Notes: generated from the sequence alone by a model not told the origin. Positions 26,032 to 36,313 are shown, counted from the stretch's first letter. The stretch: 64,000 nt of DNA from Vibrio sp. 05-20-BW147 (GCF_013369385.1 NZ_SZTO01000015.1:44363-108362), one strand, 5' to 3'. Numbers and translations: made by a program.

Positions 26032-26949
26032 ATGGCAAAGCGAATACTCTTTATTCATGGCCGAGCGCCGAAACCAGACAAAAACGATTTACAAACATTG
26101 TGGTTCAACGCCATTGAACATGGTTTACAGCGAGATTACGGTGAAAGCCGTGTTCAGGCGTTTAAGCAGATAGAAAAGCGGTTTATCTACTATGGCGATC
26201 TTTCCAACGAGCTGCTCGAAGCGCCAACCGAACATCCGCAAAGCCGTATCGATGCGCTGGATAAACTCAAGCAATACCCGCGCAATGGTTTTACCAAAAC
26301 GAACTACAAAAAAGTCTCTAAAGCGGGCTTCTTAGCGGAAGCCTTGGCCGATACTTTCTCAGCCGTATTAGGCCACTTAAAACTGGCAGAGCCGCTGATC
26401 ACCAGTGTTGCCCCCGATATGGCGCATTACTGGAACGAAGACAGTTATTACGGCAGTGACTTGCGCTCGCGCCTGACCAAAGAACTGAAAGAAGCGCTCG
26501 ATAGTGGCGATGAGGTTATGATGGTCGCGCACAGCTTGGGCAGCATGATCAGTTACGATTGTTTGTGGAAGCTCTCTCATTATGGCGAATATCGCCACGA
26601 CTACGGCGCTGAAAAGAAAGTCGATCTCTTAGTCACCTTAGGCTCGCCGCTGGGGGATGAAAACGTGAAGGCGCGTTTGAAAGGCAGCAGCTTAAGCGGT
26701 AAAAAACGCTACCCACTCAACCTTCACCAATGGTGCAATATTTCAGCGGAAGACGATTACATTTCTCACGACAATCGCATCAAAAACGATTTCAAAGAGA
26801 TGCTGCCACTTGGCTTAGTCAAAGGCGGGATGAAAGACATTTACCCCATCTACAATTTGTGTGTGAGAGATGGGCAGTCCAACCCTCATTCTGCGATTGG
26901 CTATTTGATTCATCCGAAGTTCGTTACCTTACTGAACCAGTGGATGTAG
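26032..26949 (+). CDS. Alpha/beta-hydrolase-like protein
   Basis: 305 residues, cytoplasmic. It begins with the strand KRILFIHGRAP, the typical oxyanion-hole HG of lipase-like alpha/beta hydrolases, and has the nucleophile elbow VAHSLGS (GxSxG variant AHSLG) with S168. A later LGSPLGD strand and candidate acid and histidine (D and H near the C-terminal quarter, for example NPHSAIGY) complete a plausible triad. The substrate is unknown. A strong AGGAGG lies 5 bases before the ATG. Normal base composition puts it outside the insert, although it runs in the same direction. Confidence 0.75.
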   Translation: MAKRILFIHGRAPKPDKNDLQTLWFNAIEHGLQRDYGESRVQAFKQIEKRFIYYGDLSNELLEAPTEHPQSRIDALDKLKQYPRNGFTKTNYKKVSKAGFLAEALADTFSAVLGHLKLAEPLITSVAPDMAHYWNEDSYYGSDLRSRLTKELKEALDSGDEVMMVAHSLGSMISYDCLWKLSHYGEYRHDYGAEKKVDLLVTLGSPLGDENVKARLKGSSLSGKKRYPLNLHQWCNISAEDDYISHDNRIKNDFKEMLPLGLVKGGMKDIYPIYNLCVRDGQSNPHSAIGYLIHPKFVTLLNQWM

Positions 26950-27103
26950 CTGTGGGTGAGTTGCTAACGGCTCAAACCGATTGGCGATATATCGCTCTAT
27001 TTACTCAGTGACCAGTGGCACGGTAAATAGAGCGAAAATGTTGATTCGAGATTGGTTCGGTGGGTAGCTTGTACGGCCAGCGCCACACGCTGAAAGGCAC
27101 GAA

Positions 27104-28801
27104 TTAGAATTCGGCATCCACTTGAAAATGCATGCGCTCTTTGCTGTAAGGGTGGTCAAGTTCAAGCGACTCGGCGTGCAAGTGCAGTCGGTTGGCTTTC
27201 TCACCATACAACCCATCGCCGACCATCGGCATGTTCAACCCAAGGTGATGGGCACAATGAACGCGAAGTTGGTGAGTGCGCCCCGTTCTTGGGTAGAGGT
27301 AAAGCTTGCTGCGACCATCGCGGATCTCAATCAACTGCCAATCGGTATGCGCGGGTTTACCGTGTTCAAAACAGACCAACTGACGCGGCCTGTCGTCTGG
27401 GTCGCCTCGCATGGGCAGGGTGATTTCCCCTTGGCTTTGCGACACCTCACCTTCCAGCATCGCCACATAACGCTTTTGCACGCCACGAGAAATAAATTGC
27501 TTTTGCAGGCTCTTGTTGGCGCGGCGGGTGAGGGCAAACACTAATAATCCCGATGTCGCCATGTCTAAGCGGTGAATCACAAACGGCCCTTCCACGTCAG
27601 GGAATAGCGCTTGCAAACGGGTATAAGCGGAATCGGTAATGGTTTTGCCCGGCACCGATAACAGCCCTGAGGGTTTGTTGACGACGACCATCGCCTCATC
27701 TTGATAGACGATTTCCAGCTCTTTGTCTTCTGCCCAGTTTTCTTCCAGCGGGTTCGGGTCCATGTTCAGCCCTTGCAGCATATGGCCCAAAATGGGGTGG
27801 CATTTGCTGTGGCAGGATGGGTAAAACTTTTTGTGTTGGCGCACTTCCGATTTCGGTGACACGCCCCACCAAAATTCCGCCATTGCCAGTGGCTTCAAGC
27901 CGTGGGTAAAAGCGTATTGCAGCAGTTTTGGCGCGGCACATTCGCCAGAGCCGGCTGGTGGCACGGGGCTGGTGGTGGGGGCGAAAATCGCGTTGAGATC
28001 GCTCTGCTCCCCGCGCACATTGAGGAATCGATACTGAGCAAACAATTTGTGTTGCAAGGCGTTCGATAAGGTTTTGCGCTGCTCTTTGAGCTCGTTGAGT
28101 TGAGTGAGCAGCACGTGCAAACGCGCCTCTTCACTGGCGAGTTTTTCATCCCACTCCAGTTTGAGGTATTTGAGCACGTTTTTCTCGGCCACACTTTGTT
28201 TGGCGAGATCATCCAACACCGCTTTGAGCGCATCGCCAGTGAGCGTTGCTTCCGCTTGCTCGCGCTGTTGCTTGCGTGCGGCGCGCCCTTCAATCATAGC
28301 TTGGCGCTGGGCTTGTTCTTGCGCTTGGTAAGCTTGGCGGTCAGCCTCAATTTGCTGACGCAGTTGTGCCAGCTCTGCGCTTTGCGACAACTGTTTTACC
28401 TGATGGTTGAGGTCGGTGATTTCCGACAACTCGCGGCGGAAAAAGCTCTCTTCTGCCAGCATGTCAAACACCGGTGGCACAAAGCCGGGCAATAGGTTTT
28501 GGTCGGCAATTTTGCCTGAGAATGCGCTCAAAAAACCGATGTCGCCTTGTGCATTTTCAACCAGCAGCACGCCAAACATTTTGCCAATTGCGCTCTCATC
28601 GTCACTCACCACTTCGCCGTTCAACAAGCCAAAGTTGTGTTGCCACTCTTGCTGAGTGAGCAAATGCTGTTGCAACTGCTCTGCCGCCAACACACACAAC
28701 GGGTGCGGTGTGTAGTAAAACGGGAAGGTAAAGCGCTCGGGCAGGGCGTAGCTGTCGATAGCGGTGGTGAATGAGGTAAAGCAAGGGTCCAGCGTGTGCA
28801 T
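27104..28801 (-). CDS. RluA-family RNA pseudouridine synthase with long N-terminal extension
   Basis: 565 residues from the ATG at 28801; a TTG at 28822 would add seven. The C-terminal 220 residues are a complete RluA-type catalytic domain: PSGLLSVPGK, then FVIHRLDMATSGLL with catalytic Asp at about 413, and RTGRTHQLRVH near the end. The first 330 residues are an extension with a long charged coiled coil (about 110-250, rich in Gln, Ala, Glu). Such double-length RluA relatives occur in vibrios and other gammaproteobacteria. The target uridine, in rRNA or tRNA, cannot be told from sequence. Transcribed alone. Confidence 0.85.
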   Translation of the reverse strand: MHTLDPCFTSFTTAIDSYALPERFTFPFYYTPHPLCVLAAEQLQQHLLTQQEWQHNFGLLNGEVVSDDESAIGKMFGVLLVENAQGDIGFLSAFSGKIADQNLLPGFVPPVFDMLAEESFFRRELSEITDLNHQVKQLSQSAELAQLRQQIEADRQAYQAQEQAQRQAMIEGRAARKQQREQAEATLTGDALKAVLDDLAKQSVAEKNVLKYLKLEWDEKLASEEARLHVLLTQLNELKEQRKTLSNALQHKLFAQYRFLNVRGEQSDLNAIFAPTTSPVPPAGSGECAAPKLLQYAFTHGLKPLAMAEFWWGVSPKSEVRQHKKFYPSCHSKCHPILGHMLQGLNMDPNPLEENWAEDKELEIVYQDEAMVVVNKPSGLLSVPGKTITDSAYTRLQALFPDVEGPFVIHRLDMATSGLLVFALTRRANKSLQKQFISRGVQKRYVAMLEGEVSQSQGEITLPMRGDPDDRPRQLVCFEHGKPAHTDWQLIEIRDGRSKLYLYPRTGRTHQLRVHCAHHLGLNMPMVGDGLYGEKANRLHLHAESLELDHPYSKERMHFQVDAEF

Positions 28802-28886
28802 GAGGGAGTCCGCGCAAGTCAAAAAATCGAGCGAGGATTGTACCTATTTTGCTTAGGATTTCCATCGCTCGAGGTGTTGAGTCGCT

Positions 28887-29879
28887 CTAGCTGGATTTCT
28901 TTATCTTGCTTTTTTCATCGTACATCGCGCTGTCTGCTTGGCAGAGCAGATCGTCTAAACTAATGTTGCTGTTTGGATCAACGGCCACGATTCCGGCACA
29001 AAACGACAAATCATAGCCACGGTTGGCAGCATGATTGTACTGCTCTATGGCCTCGGAAAAACGCTTAATGGCCACTTGTGCCACAGAGCGAGACGCACCA
29101 GACATAAACACCACAAACTCATCTCCACCCAGACGGGCAAAGACATCCGATTCGCGGAAGCTCTTTTTCATGGTGTCGGCGAACGCTTTGAGTGCGAGGT
29201 CGCCCTCTTGGTGGCCAAATTGGTCGTTGATCGGTTTAAACCCGTTGAGATCCAAATAGGCGATGGAATAGGGATATCCGCCCACTTCGCAATAGGCCAT
29301 GCTCTTTTTCGCCAAGGTCATGAAACCACGGCGGTTGGAAATCTGCGTGAGGTCATCAATGGAGGCGCTGTGCGTGGCGGCGAGTTCTCGCTCGGCCATT
29401 TTGGCGAGATCGATCAAATCCAAACGCTCTTCAGCATTTAATGTGCGCGGTTTGCTGTCGATGATGCATAAGGTGCCTAAGCAAGATTTATCTTCATAAA
29501 ACAGCGGAACGCCAGCGTAAAAGCGAATGTGTGGTGTGCCCGTAACTAATGGGTTGTCGGCAAAGCGTTCATCTTCACAGGCATCTTCCACCACAAATAT
29601 GTCGTTACCGAGAATAGCATGACCGCAGAAGGAGATGTCGCGTGGTGTTTCGCTGGCATCTAAACCAAAGCAGGATTTAAACCACTGGCGATCTTCATCC
29701 ACCAAGCTGACCAAAGCGATCGGCACATCAAACAGTCGACGTGCGAGACGCGTGACGCGATCAAACCGTTCTTCTGCAACAGTATCTAAAATGTGGAGAG
29801 AATGGAGATCCGCGATGCGCTGCGGTTCGTTGTCTGGTTTTTCAGGAATCAACATCGATTTAGCCAGTAAATTAAACAT
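28887..29879 (-). CDS. GAF-domain diguanylate cyclase
   Basis: 330 residues, soluble. A GAF sensor domain covers about 30-160 (LARRLFDVPIALVSLVDEDRQWFK start, FYAGVPL and GTLCIID later). The GGDEF domain (about 175-325) has an intact active site LGGDEF (251-255) and an RESD inhibitory site at 242-245, five residues before it. It therefore should make cyclic di-GMP from two GTP and be subject to product inhibition. The intact catalytic motif argues against a degenerate receptor. Transcribed singly, away from the RND operon. Confidence 0.9.
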   Translation of the reverse strand: MFNLLAKSMLIPEKPDNEPQRIADLHSLHILDTVAEERFDRVTRLARRLFDVPIALVSLVDEDRQWFKSCFGLDASETPRDISFCGHAILGNDIFVVEDACEDERFADNPLVTGTPHIRFYAGVPLFYEDKSCLGTLCIIDSKPRTLNAEERLDLIDLAKMAERELAATHSASIDDLTQISNRRGFMTLAKKSMAYCEVGGYPYSIAYLDLNGFKPINDQFGHQEGDLALKAFADTMKKSFRESDVFARLGGDEFVVFMSGASRSVAQVAIKRFSEAIEQYNHAANRGYDLSFCAGIVAVDPNSNISLDDLLCQADSAMYDEKSKIKKSS

Positions 29880-29937
29880 GCGTTAACTATAGCCCAACTT
29901 AGTCTACACGAAGTGCCGTGATGGTCACAAAGCGAGG

Positions 29938-29960
29938 GAGCGAGGCGTTGGGCCTCGCTC
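29938..29960 (-). terminator. Stem-loop after the RND operon
   Basis: Stem GAGCGAGGC/GCCTCGCTC with loop GTTGG, 28 bases after the RND stop when read on the minus strand. The T-run is poor, so termination strength is uncertain. Confidence 0.55.
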
Positions 29961-29987
29961 GTTTGCCGATTATTTACTCATTTTGCT

Positions 29988-32900
29988 TCATATCTCTTGG
30001 TGTTTATGCACCAAACCAAAATCGGCCAAAATGGCGTAAGCGGCTGGAATCATAAACAACACCAACAAGGTCGAAGCAAGGATGCCAAACACAATGGAAA
30101 TGACCAAAGGTTGGATAACCTGCGCTTGCAAGCTGGTTTCGGTGAGCAGCGGCAACAAACCCGCAGCGGTGGTCATGGAGGTGAGGAACACCGCGCGAAA
30201 ACGCTCACGGCTCGCTTTCACTACAGAGTCGTGCACGCTGTCACCTTCATCGACATGATGGCGAATGTATTGCACCAGCAAAATCGAGTCGTTGACCACA
30301 ATCCCTGCCAGCGAAACAAAGCCCATCATGCTTGGCATGCTCAGCGAATGGCCAAGCAGAATGTGCCCCCACACCACGCCAATAAAGGCAAGAGGAATGG
30401 CAAGCATCACCACAAACGGTTCTAAATAGCTGCGGAACTGGTAACTCAAAATGGCGAACACCCCAAACAAGCCGAGCAAAAAGCCTTTGCCCATTGAAGA
30501 TCCCGTCTCGGCGGTGTCTTTGGCTTCCCCTTCAAAATCAAAGCGTAAGCCGGGGTATTTTTGCATCAGCTTCGGCGCTTCTTGCTGTTGGAACTGACGA
30601 ATGATCGCGGTGGAGTTGGCTTGCGTGTTGTCCACATCGCCAAACACGCTGATGGTTCTTAGCCCGTCAATACGTTGAATGCGCACGTAGTTACGCTGAA
30701 AATCGAGCGTAGCAATGGTGGCGAGCGGGATCTGGCTGCCATCGGCCATCATGATCGGGAAGTTGGCTAATTGCTGCAAATCGCCCGCTTGCACTTTATT
30801 AAGCCGCACTTCAATCGAAATATTCTCCACGCCGAGTTGGATTTCATCGGCGGTTTGACCAAAGAAAGCCGCGCGCAGCTGGTTGGCGATCAACTGGCCG
30901 TTAATACCATACACTTCCGCGCCAGGGCGCAGTTTGACCAACACTTCTTCTTTGCCCATGCGCATGTCATCCAACACCCCATGCACACCGGCGAACTGGT
31001 TGAGGTATTGCTGAATGTCGATAGAGGCGGCTTTGAGCGCATCGAGATCATCGTGTTTGGCGCGGATCTCAATCGCGCGCCCACCTGGGCCCATGGTCGG
31101 TTGCTTAAACACCAGTGAAATTGGTGCGGCCAGTTCGCCGACATCGTCACGCCACGCGGCAATAAACTCGTCAATCACCGTGTTGCGGCTTTCAGCGCCG
31201 AGCAGATCCAACCGCACGGTGGCGATGTGCGGGCCCGATTCGTTAGCATCGGCATTGGCATTAAATTGGCTGGTGATATGGCGCACCAACGGCGTGCCGT
31301 TTTCCTTCTCTTCACTCCACTGGCGATCCAGCTTTTGCGCAGAGGCGACGATTTTTTCGACCACGGCTTCGGTTTGCGCCAAAGAGGCACCCGGCGGCAA
31401 AATGATGCGCGCCTCGGCGATATCACCATCAAGCTCTGGGAAGGGCTGGAATTTCAATAGCCCGCCCGCCAAGGTCGCGGCAGAAATCAGCAGCAGCGCT
31501 AACACGCCACCCATAAAGGCGTAGCGAAACTCCACCACTTTTTCCACGGCATTGACCAAGGTGGTATTACGAAAATGCTCAAAGTGTTCGAGTAAGGTTT
31601 GCTTGAATTTGAGGTCCGGTTTTTCCTGTTTTTGCTTGTGCAGGGAATGCGCCAAATGGTTGGGCAGAATGAGGAAGGCTTCCACTAAGCTTAGGGTGAG
31701 CACCAAAATCAGCACTTGTGGCACCGCTTTGAGCACCGCCCCCATTTCTCCTTGCAAAAACAGCAAGCTACCAAAGATACACACGGTGGTGAGGAAGGAG
31801 GAAATCACCCCCGGCAGCACCTTGTTGACCCCTTTGATCACTGCATCGTCGATCTTCTCTCCGCGATCAAGGTGCGCCGCAATCGACTCGGCAATCACGA
31901 TGGCATCGTCCATCATGATGCCGATCGCCATCAGCAGCCCCACCAGTGACATGATGTTGATGGAGAGGCCAAGTTGCGCCATCAAAAACAGCCCGCCAAG
32001 AAAAGCCACCGGCAAACCGGCCGCCACCCAAAAGGAATAGCGCAAACTGAAGAACAGCCACATGGTGGCAAACACCAGCACGATACCTTGCCAGCCATTT
32101 CTCACCATCATGGTGAGGCGATCCCACAAGACAGACGAGAGATCGTTGGTCATTTCCAGTTGCACGCCATCGGGGGCGATCGCCTGTTGGTCGGCAACAA
32201 ATTGGGTCACGCGATCTTTGATGCGCAGGGCGTCGTCTTCTTTGTTTTTACTGATTTTCAGCAGGGCTGAAGGGTGGCCATCAAACAGCACTTTTTGCTC
32301 ATCGAGCTCGAAGCGGTCGCTGATAGTGGCGATGTCGCCCAAGCGGATTAACGAACCATTGGGCCCAGAGCCTACGACTATGGTGCTGAGCTCTTGTGGT
32401 GTGACGCGGCGTTCATCAAAGCGGATCAGAAAATGTTTGTCGGGCGTTTCCACATTGCCACTGGGGAGCTTGACGTTTTGGCGGCCAATTTGATCGGCAA
32501 TATCGCCAACGCTTAAACCGAGCTGACGCATCGCTTGGGTATCGAGTTCGACGCGATATTGGTGATCGGAAAAGCCTGCCACGCTGACCAAAGAGACGCC
32601 ATAATCGAGCTTTAACGTCCGCTTAAGCTGCTCTGCATAGGCTTTGAGTTCCGGCCATGTGGTGTCGGCGGTAATCGCCACATCCACCACGGGTTCGTTC
32701 CAATCGAGCTCCTGCACCACCGGAGATTCGATCTCTTTGGGGAAATCGTTGATGGCGTTGATTTGCGTTTGCACATCCACCAGCATGCGGCTGATGTCCG
32801 CTTTCTCATTGAGCTTGAGGATTAAGCGCGCCGAGCCTTCAATCGCTTCACATTGGGTTTCGACAATGTTGGCAAGGCCATCCACGGCATCTTCCATGCG

Positions 32901-33089
32901 TACGCAAATGCTCTCTTCCACTTCTTGGGGTGACGCACCTGGATAGACCACCGCCGCCATAATGTACGGCGGATCAAACTCCGGAAAGGTTTCCCGTTTG
33001 ATGGTGGAGAGTGACGAAATCCCGAGGATCAGCAGCGTCAACATCAACAAGTTGGCTGCGGTCGGGTGTTTGGCGAAAAAACGAATCAT
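29988..33089 (-). CDS. RND-family efflux pump, inner-membrane subunit
   Basis: 1033 residues, the usual AcrB/MexF-class size. It starts with a transmembrane helix (AANLLMLTLLILGISSL), followed by the porter motif PGASPQEVEESI. TM4 shows GIMMDDAIVIAES with the proton-relay Asp pair, and the second repeat shows GIVVNDSILLVQYI in TM10. Two large periplasmic loops flank the twofold-repeated membrane half. It exports drugs, detergents or bile-type compounds by proton motive force with the adaptor encoded upstream; the start overlaps the adaptor stop as ATGA. No outer-membrane channel gene lies in the operon, so a TolC from elsewhere is expected. Confidence 0.92.
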   Translation of the reverse strand: MIRFFAKHPTAANLLMLTLLILGISSLSTIKRETFPEFDPPYIMAAVVYPGASPQEVEESICVRMEDAVDGLANIVETQCEAIEGSARLILKLNEKADISRMLVDVQTQINAINDFPKEIESPVVQELDWNEPVVDVAITADTTWPELKAYAEQLKRTLKLDYGVSLVSVAGFSDHQYRVELDTQAMRQLGLSVGDIADQIGRQNVKLPSGNVETPDKHFLIRFDERRVTPQELSTIVVGSGPNGSLIRLGDIATISDRFELDEQKVLFDGHPSALLKISKNKEDDALRIKDRVTQFVADQQAIAPDGVQLEMTNDLSSVLWDRLTMMVRNGWQGIVLVFATMWLFFSLRYSFWVAAGLPVAFLGGLFLMAQLGLSINIMSLVGLLMAIGIMMDDAIVIAESIAAHLDRGEKIDDAVIKGVNKVLPGVISSFLTTVCIFGSLLFLQGEMGAVLKAVPQVLILVLTLSLVEAFLILPNHLAHSLHKQKQEKPDLKFKQTLLEHFEHFRNTTLVNAVEKVVEFRYAFMGGVLALLLISAATLAGGLLKFQPFPELDGDIAEARIILPPGASLAQTEAVVEKIVASAQKLDRQWSEEKENGTPLVRHITSQFNANADANESGPHIATVRLDLLGAESRNTVIDEFIAAWRDDVGELAAPISLVFKQPTMGPGGRAIEIRAKHDDLDALKAASIDIQQYLNQFAGVHGVLDDMRMGKEEVLVKLRPGAEVYGINGQLIANQLRAAFFGQTADEIQLGVENISIEVRLNKVQAGDLQQLANFPIMMADGSQIPLATIATLDFQRNYVRIQRIDGLRTISVFGDVDNTQANSTAIIRQFQQQEAPKLMQKYPGLRFDFEGEAKDTAETGSSMGKGFLLGLFGVFAILSYQFRSYLEPFVVMLAIPLAFIGVVWGHILLGHSLSMPSMMGFVSLAGIVVNDSILLVQYIRHHVDEGDSVHDSVVKASRERFRAVFLTSMTTAAGLLPLLTETSLQAQVIQPLVISIVFGILASTLLVLFMIPAAYAILADFGLVHKHQEI

Positions 33090-34408
33090 GAGCCACTCTC
33101 CTCTGGATTCGTCTCGCTGCTGGCTTCTTTCAACTGCATGCCTTCAATCGCAGGCAATAGGTCGTTGACGATCAGTTTTTGCCCGTGGCTGAGTTCGCCA
33201 TCGATCACCACTTGGTTGTCGCGGCGGAACAACACCGTGACTGGCACGATGCGTAAGCGGTTTTGCTCATCCATCAGATAGATTTTGTTGCCATGCAGAG
33301 CACGCTCGGGGATGACCCAATTGGGGTTGGCTTGCCCTTCAATGTAGGCGCGAACAAACATGCCATTGACCAGTGGTGGCAATGAGGTTGGATTGAGCTC
33401 GCGGTAGTCTTGTTCTATCTCCAAAATCACCCCAGCGGTGGCTTGGTTGGCATCGACCGTTTCGCTCACCCGCGCCACTTTGGCTGGCCAACTGGCGCTT
33501 AAGTTGCCGCTGCTCAGCTCAATGTAAGCTTGAATAAAGGTCATGTCCGGTTGCGGAATGCCCGATTCGTCGCGCGCGAACTCGCCCAAGCTGGCGGCGA
33601 GGGTTTGCATGTCATGAATCGAGAGCTGTGCTTCCACTTCCATCACATCAATACCGTGCGCGGTGACCATGGTTTGCTGCTGGTTAACCACCTGATCTTG
33701 TTCGATGTCCACCTGCGCGATGCGCAGATCGTAAGGCAGGGTGATGATGGTTTTTTCCAGTGCGCGCTTGGCTTCATCCACCTTGGCGTTGTTGACCTTG
33801 ATCAGTGCATCTGCCACGCGTTTTTCGTCCGGCATGAGGGCGATTTGGTTTTCAATGTCGAGCACCAATTTGCGCTGGGAAAGGGTGGTTTGTTCTTGTT
33901 GATCGACATCCGATTGTGAATTCAGCCCTTTTTTACGCAAGTTCTGTTTGCGTTCGAGCTCTTTTTTGGCAATCGCGAGACGATTAGATTCGATCTTCAA
34001 ACTGCTTTTGAGGTTTTGTTCTTCTTGGTTGAGCTTAGCCAAAGAGGTTTGGGAAGATTTGAGGTCGGCATGAGCTTGCACCAGTTTGAGTTGGTAATCG
34101 AGCGGGTCGATACGCAAAATCTCAGTGCCAGCTTTGAGTACTTGCCCTTTCTCTAAGCGTGGGTGGCGGTAGATCACTTTGCCCGAGACTTCAGCGATCG
34201 CCTTCCACTCCACTTTGGGGGCCACTTTGCCAAAGCCAATCGCCAAAGGGGCAACGGCTTTGAGTTCTAGCGGCAGGGTTTCCACCAAGCGAGCGCGATC
34301 ATCGGCAGGTTTCACTGGCAGTTCGGGTTTGAGTTTGACCGCCAGCACCAACACCAGCACGCCCACCGCCAACGCGGGGAAAAAGAGCCATTTTTTATTG
34401 AGGGTCAT
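33086..34408 (-). CDS. RND efflux periplasmic adaptor (MFP)
   Basis: 440 residues, anchored by one N-terminal hydrophobic helix without a lipobox. Next come the first lipoyl half (EVSGKVIYRHPRLEKGQVLKAG), a coiled-coil hairpin from about 110 to 210, and the second lipoyl half and beta-barrel. AGGAG lies 6 bases before the ATG at 34408. The gene overlaps the TetR stop by 14 bases and the RND start by 4, a tight three-gene operon. Its role is to join the inner-membrane pump to the outer-membrane channel. Confidence 0.9.
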   Translation of the reverse strand: MTLNKKWLFFPALAVGVLVLVLAVKLKPELPVKPADDRARLVETLPLELKAVAPLAIGFGKVAPKVEWKAIAEVSGKVIYRHPRLEKGQVLKAGTEILRIDPLDYQLKLVQAHADLKSSQTSLAKLNQEEQNLKSSLKIESNRLAIAKKELERKQNLRKKGLNSQSDVDQQEQTTLSQRKLVLDIENQIALMPDEKRVADALIKVNNAKVDEAKRALEKTIITLPYDLRIAQVDIEQDQVVNQQQTMVTAHGIDVMEVEAQLSIHDMQTLAASLGEFARDESGIPQPDMTFIQAYIELSSGNLSASWPAKVARVSETVDANQATAGVILEIEQDYRELNPTSLPPLVNGMFVRAYIEGQANPNWVIPERALHGNKIYLMDEQNRLRIVPVTVLFRRDNQVVIDGELSHGQKLIVNDLLPAIEGMQLKEASSETNPEESGS

Positions 34409-35051
34409 GGGCTGCTCCTGAGTCCAAAAATCCGTGTTTCATCAGTTGAATATTGTGTTCAAACAAGCGGTTGAGAAAAGCTTCATTCAGTTCAATGCCG
34501 TGAATCGCCAGTAACGCGGGGGGCGCCATAAAAGGAAACACCATCAAGCTGATAAAGGTGATGCGCGCTAATTTGGGGTCTACGCCTTGGCGCAGTATGC
34601 CGCCTTCTAACAAGCGATCGAAGATCAACCCTTGCATCGGTTGGGTGATGTCGTTCATCACTTTTTCCATTAATTTGCGTTGGGTATCGGAGGGGGCCAT
34701 GCGCATCACTTGCGCAATCAAGCGGGGAAACTGAGGCACTTTGACCATTTCACGGTAATAAGTGCGCATGATATCGAGCAGGTTTTTCTCTGAACTTTCG
34801 AGCACTAGGGCTTGCATCTGTTTTTGCATCGGCGCGAGGGTTTCTCGCAGCATGGTCTCGAACAGCCCTTCTTTGCTGCCAAAGTAGTAACGGATCATCG
34901 CCACATTCACGCCTGCTTTTTGCGCGACTAAGCGGGTGGAGACGTTGTTGTATTCCATCACAGTGAACAACTCGCGTGCGTGGTGAATCAGCAGTTGCCT
35001 TGTGTCGATGTTGTGCGTTGGCCGTCCTCGGCGTGGGTTGAGTTCCGTCAT
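34395..35051 (-). CDS. TetR-family repressor of the RND efflux operon
   Basis: 218 residues. The N-terminal helix-turn-helix is clear (LLIHHARELFTVMEYNNVSTRLVAQKAGVNVAMIRYYFGSKEGLFE, residues about 18-64), followed by an all-helical ligand domain. It is first in the efflux operon, so it most likely represses its own operon until an efflux substrate binds. An inverted repeat about 65-100 bases upstream is a candidate operator. Confidence 0.88.
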   Translation of the reverse strand: MTELNPRRGRPTHNIDTRQLLIHHARELFTVMEYNNVSTRLVAQKAGVNVAMIRYYFGSKEGLFETMLRETLAPMQKQMQALVLESSEKNLLDIMRTYYREMVKVPQFPRLIAQVMRMAPSDTQRKLMEKVMNDITQPMQGLIFDRLLEGGILRQGVDPKLARITFISLMVFPFMAPPALLAIHGIELNEAFLNRLFEHNIQLMKHGFLDSGAAHDPQ

Positions 35052-35117
35052 CAGCCGCCCTTCAAAATTAAACGTTTGATGAATTATAGGCGGCTGAGTC
35101 TGGCGGTGATACGCGAA

Positions 35118-35150
35118 TAATTAATCAATATTTCATCAAGTGATTAATTA
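35118..35150. promoter_or_regulatory. Candidate operator of the TetR repressor
   Basis: Perfect 10-base inverted repeat TAATTAATCA/TGATTAATTA separated by 13 bases, between galR and the TetR gene. Its position upstream of the TetR-adaptor-RND operon fits an autoregulatory site. It could instead act as a weak terminator for galR. Confidence 0.4.
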
Positions 35151-35174
35151 CACAAAAATAGTGTCGAATGGCGG

Positions 35175-36182
35175 TTATTTTGCAGGCGCGCCGACTGAGG
35201 CACGGCGGATCAGCATGGGCAAAAAGAGCTTGTGCTCTTTGCGCTCAGGTGCCTCACCATTGGCCAATTGCAGCGACAGTTTTACCGCCTCGTTGGCCAT
35301 CACCTGAATCGGATAGCGAACTGTGGTTAAGCGTGGGTAGATGTAGCGTGCGACGTGGCCATCATCAAAGCCAATGAGCGACATCTCTTCAGGAATGCGA
35401 ATGCCGTTTTCCAGCAGCAACGAGAGGCATCCTGCGGCCATGTAGTCGTTGTATGTCGCCAGCGCGGTGATGGGGAGGTTCTTCGCCATGATGCTGATCA
35501 TCGCCTGCTCGCCGCCGGTTTCGTCTGGCTCGCCATATTCAATGTATTCATCGCGGATCTCGATGCCGTTGTCGCGCAAGGCATCTTGATAGCCCGCGAG
35601 GCGATCTTTGGCGTCGTCGATGTTGTGGCTGGAACAAATATAGCCAATGTGTTTGTGACCACTGCGGATCAAAAACTCCGTCGCAAGGTAGGAACCGCGA
35701 TGGTTGTCGAGCGCAATGCAGCGTGATTCGATGCCTTTCACGACCCGATTGATCACCACCATAGCGGGAATTTCGTCCGCCAGTGAGACAAGTTCTTGGT
35801 CGCTCATGCCTTTGCTGTGCACCACCAAGGATTCACAGCGGCTGTTGATCAACAACTCGATGGCGTTGCGCTCTTTGTTGGCGTCGTGATAGCCGCTGCC
35901 AATCAACAACTGTTTGCCTTGTTCGCAGGCCACGGTGTCGATGGCTTTGACCATGGTGCCAAAAAAAGGCGCAGAGACGTCATTCACCAAAACGCCAATG
36001 GTATTGGAAGATTTGCTCACCAGTGCACGCGCGTTGGCGTTGGGACGATAGCCCAAAGATTGCATTGCTTCTTTGACCGCGACGATTGCCGCTTCGCTGG
36101 TGTGAGGGGCGTTATTGATAACGCGTGAGGCGGTGGCTATGGATACGCCAGCCAGTTTTGCCACGTCTTTGATGGTCGCCAT
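35175..36182 (-). CDS. galR: Galactose operon repressor GalR
   Basis: 335 residues, colinear with Escherichia coli GalR from MATIKDVAKLAGVSIATASRVINN (helix-turn-helix) through FFGTMVKA, SLIGFDD and RPRLTTVRYPI. The sugar-binding domain spans about 60-325. It should bind D-galactose and release operators of the GTGNAANCGNTTNCAC type. Six such sites lie in this region (before mglB, the LamB-like porin, the alpha-galactosidase and the MelB-type symporter). The gene follows mglBAC but is separated from it by a terminator, with no clear operator in front of itself. Confidence 0.93.
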   Translation of the reverse strand: MATIKDVAKLAGVSIATASRVINNAPHTSEAAIVAVKEAMQSLGYRPNANARALVSKSSNTIGVLVNDVSAPFFGTMVKAIDTVACEQGKQLLIGSGYHDANKERNAIELLINSRCESLVVHSKGMSDQELVSLADEIPAMVVINRVVKGIESRCIALDNHRGSYLATEFLIRSGHKHIGYICSSHNIDDAKDRLAGYQDALRDNGIEIRDEYIEYGEPDETGGEQAMISIMAKNLPITALATYNDYMAAGCLSLLLENGIRIPEEMSLIGFDDGHVARYIYPRLTTVRYPIQVMANEAVKLSLQLANGEAPERKEHKLFLPMLIRRASVGAPAK

Positions 36183-36313
36183 AAGGGATTACTTTTGTTG
36201 TTATTGTTCGTTTACGCCGCCATTTAACACCGCCCACGGTGATAACTCAAATGGCAACCGAATAAATGTCGGATAAGCTCAAGTTTCGAGAGGATTTTTC
36301 ACCGAAGTGAGTT

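Noticed and set aside
26032..26949. Alpha/beta hydrolase as third gene of the candidate defence system
   Set aside because: It is separated by over 300 bases with a hairpin, has its own strong ribosome site and normal base composition, so it looks like resident chromosome.
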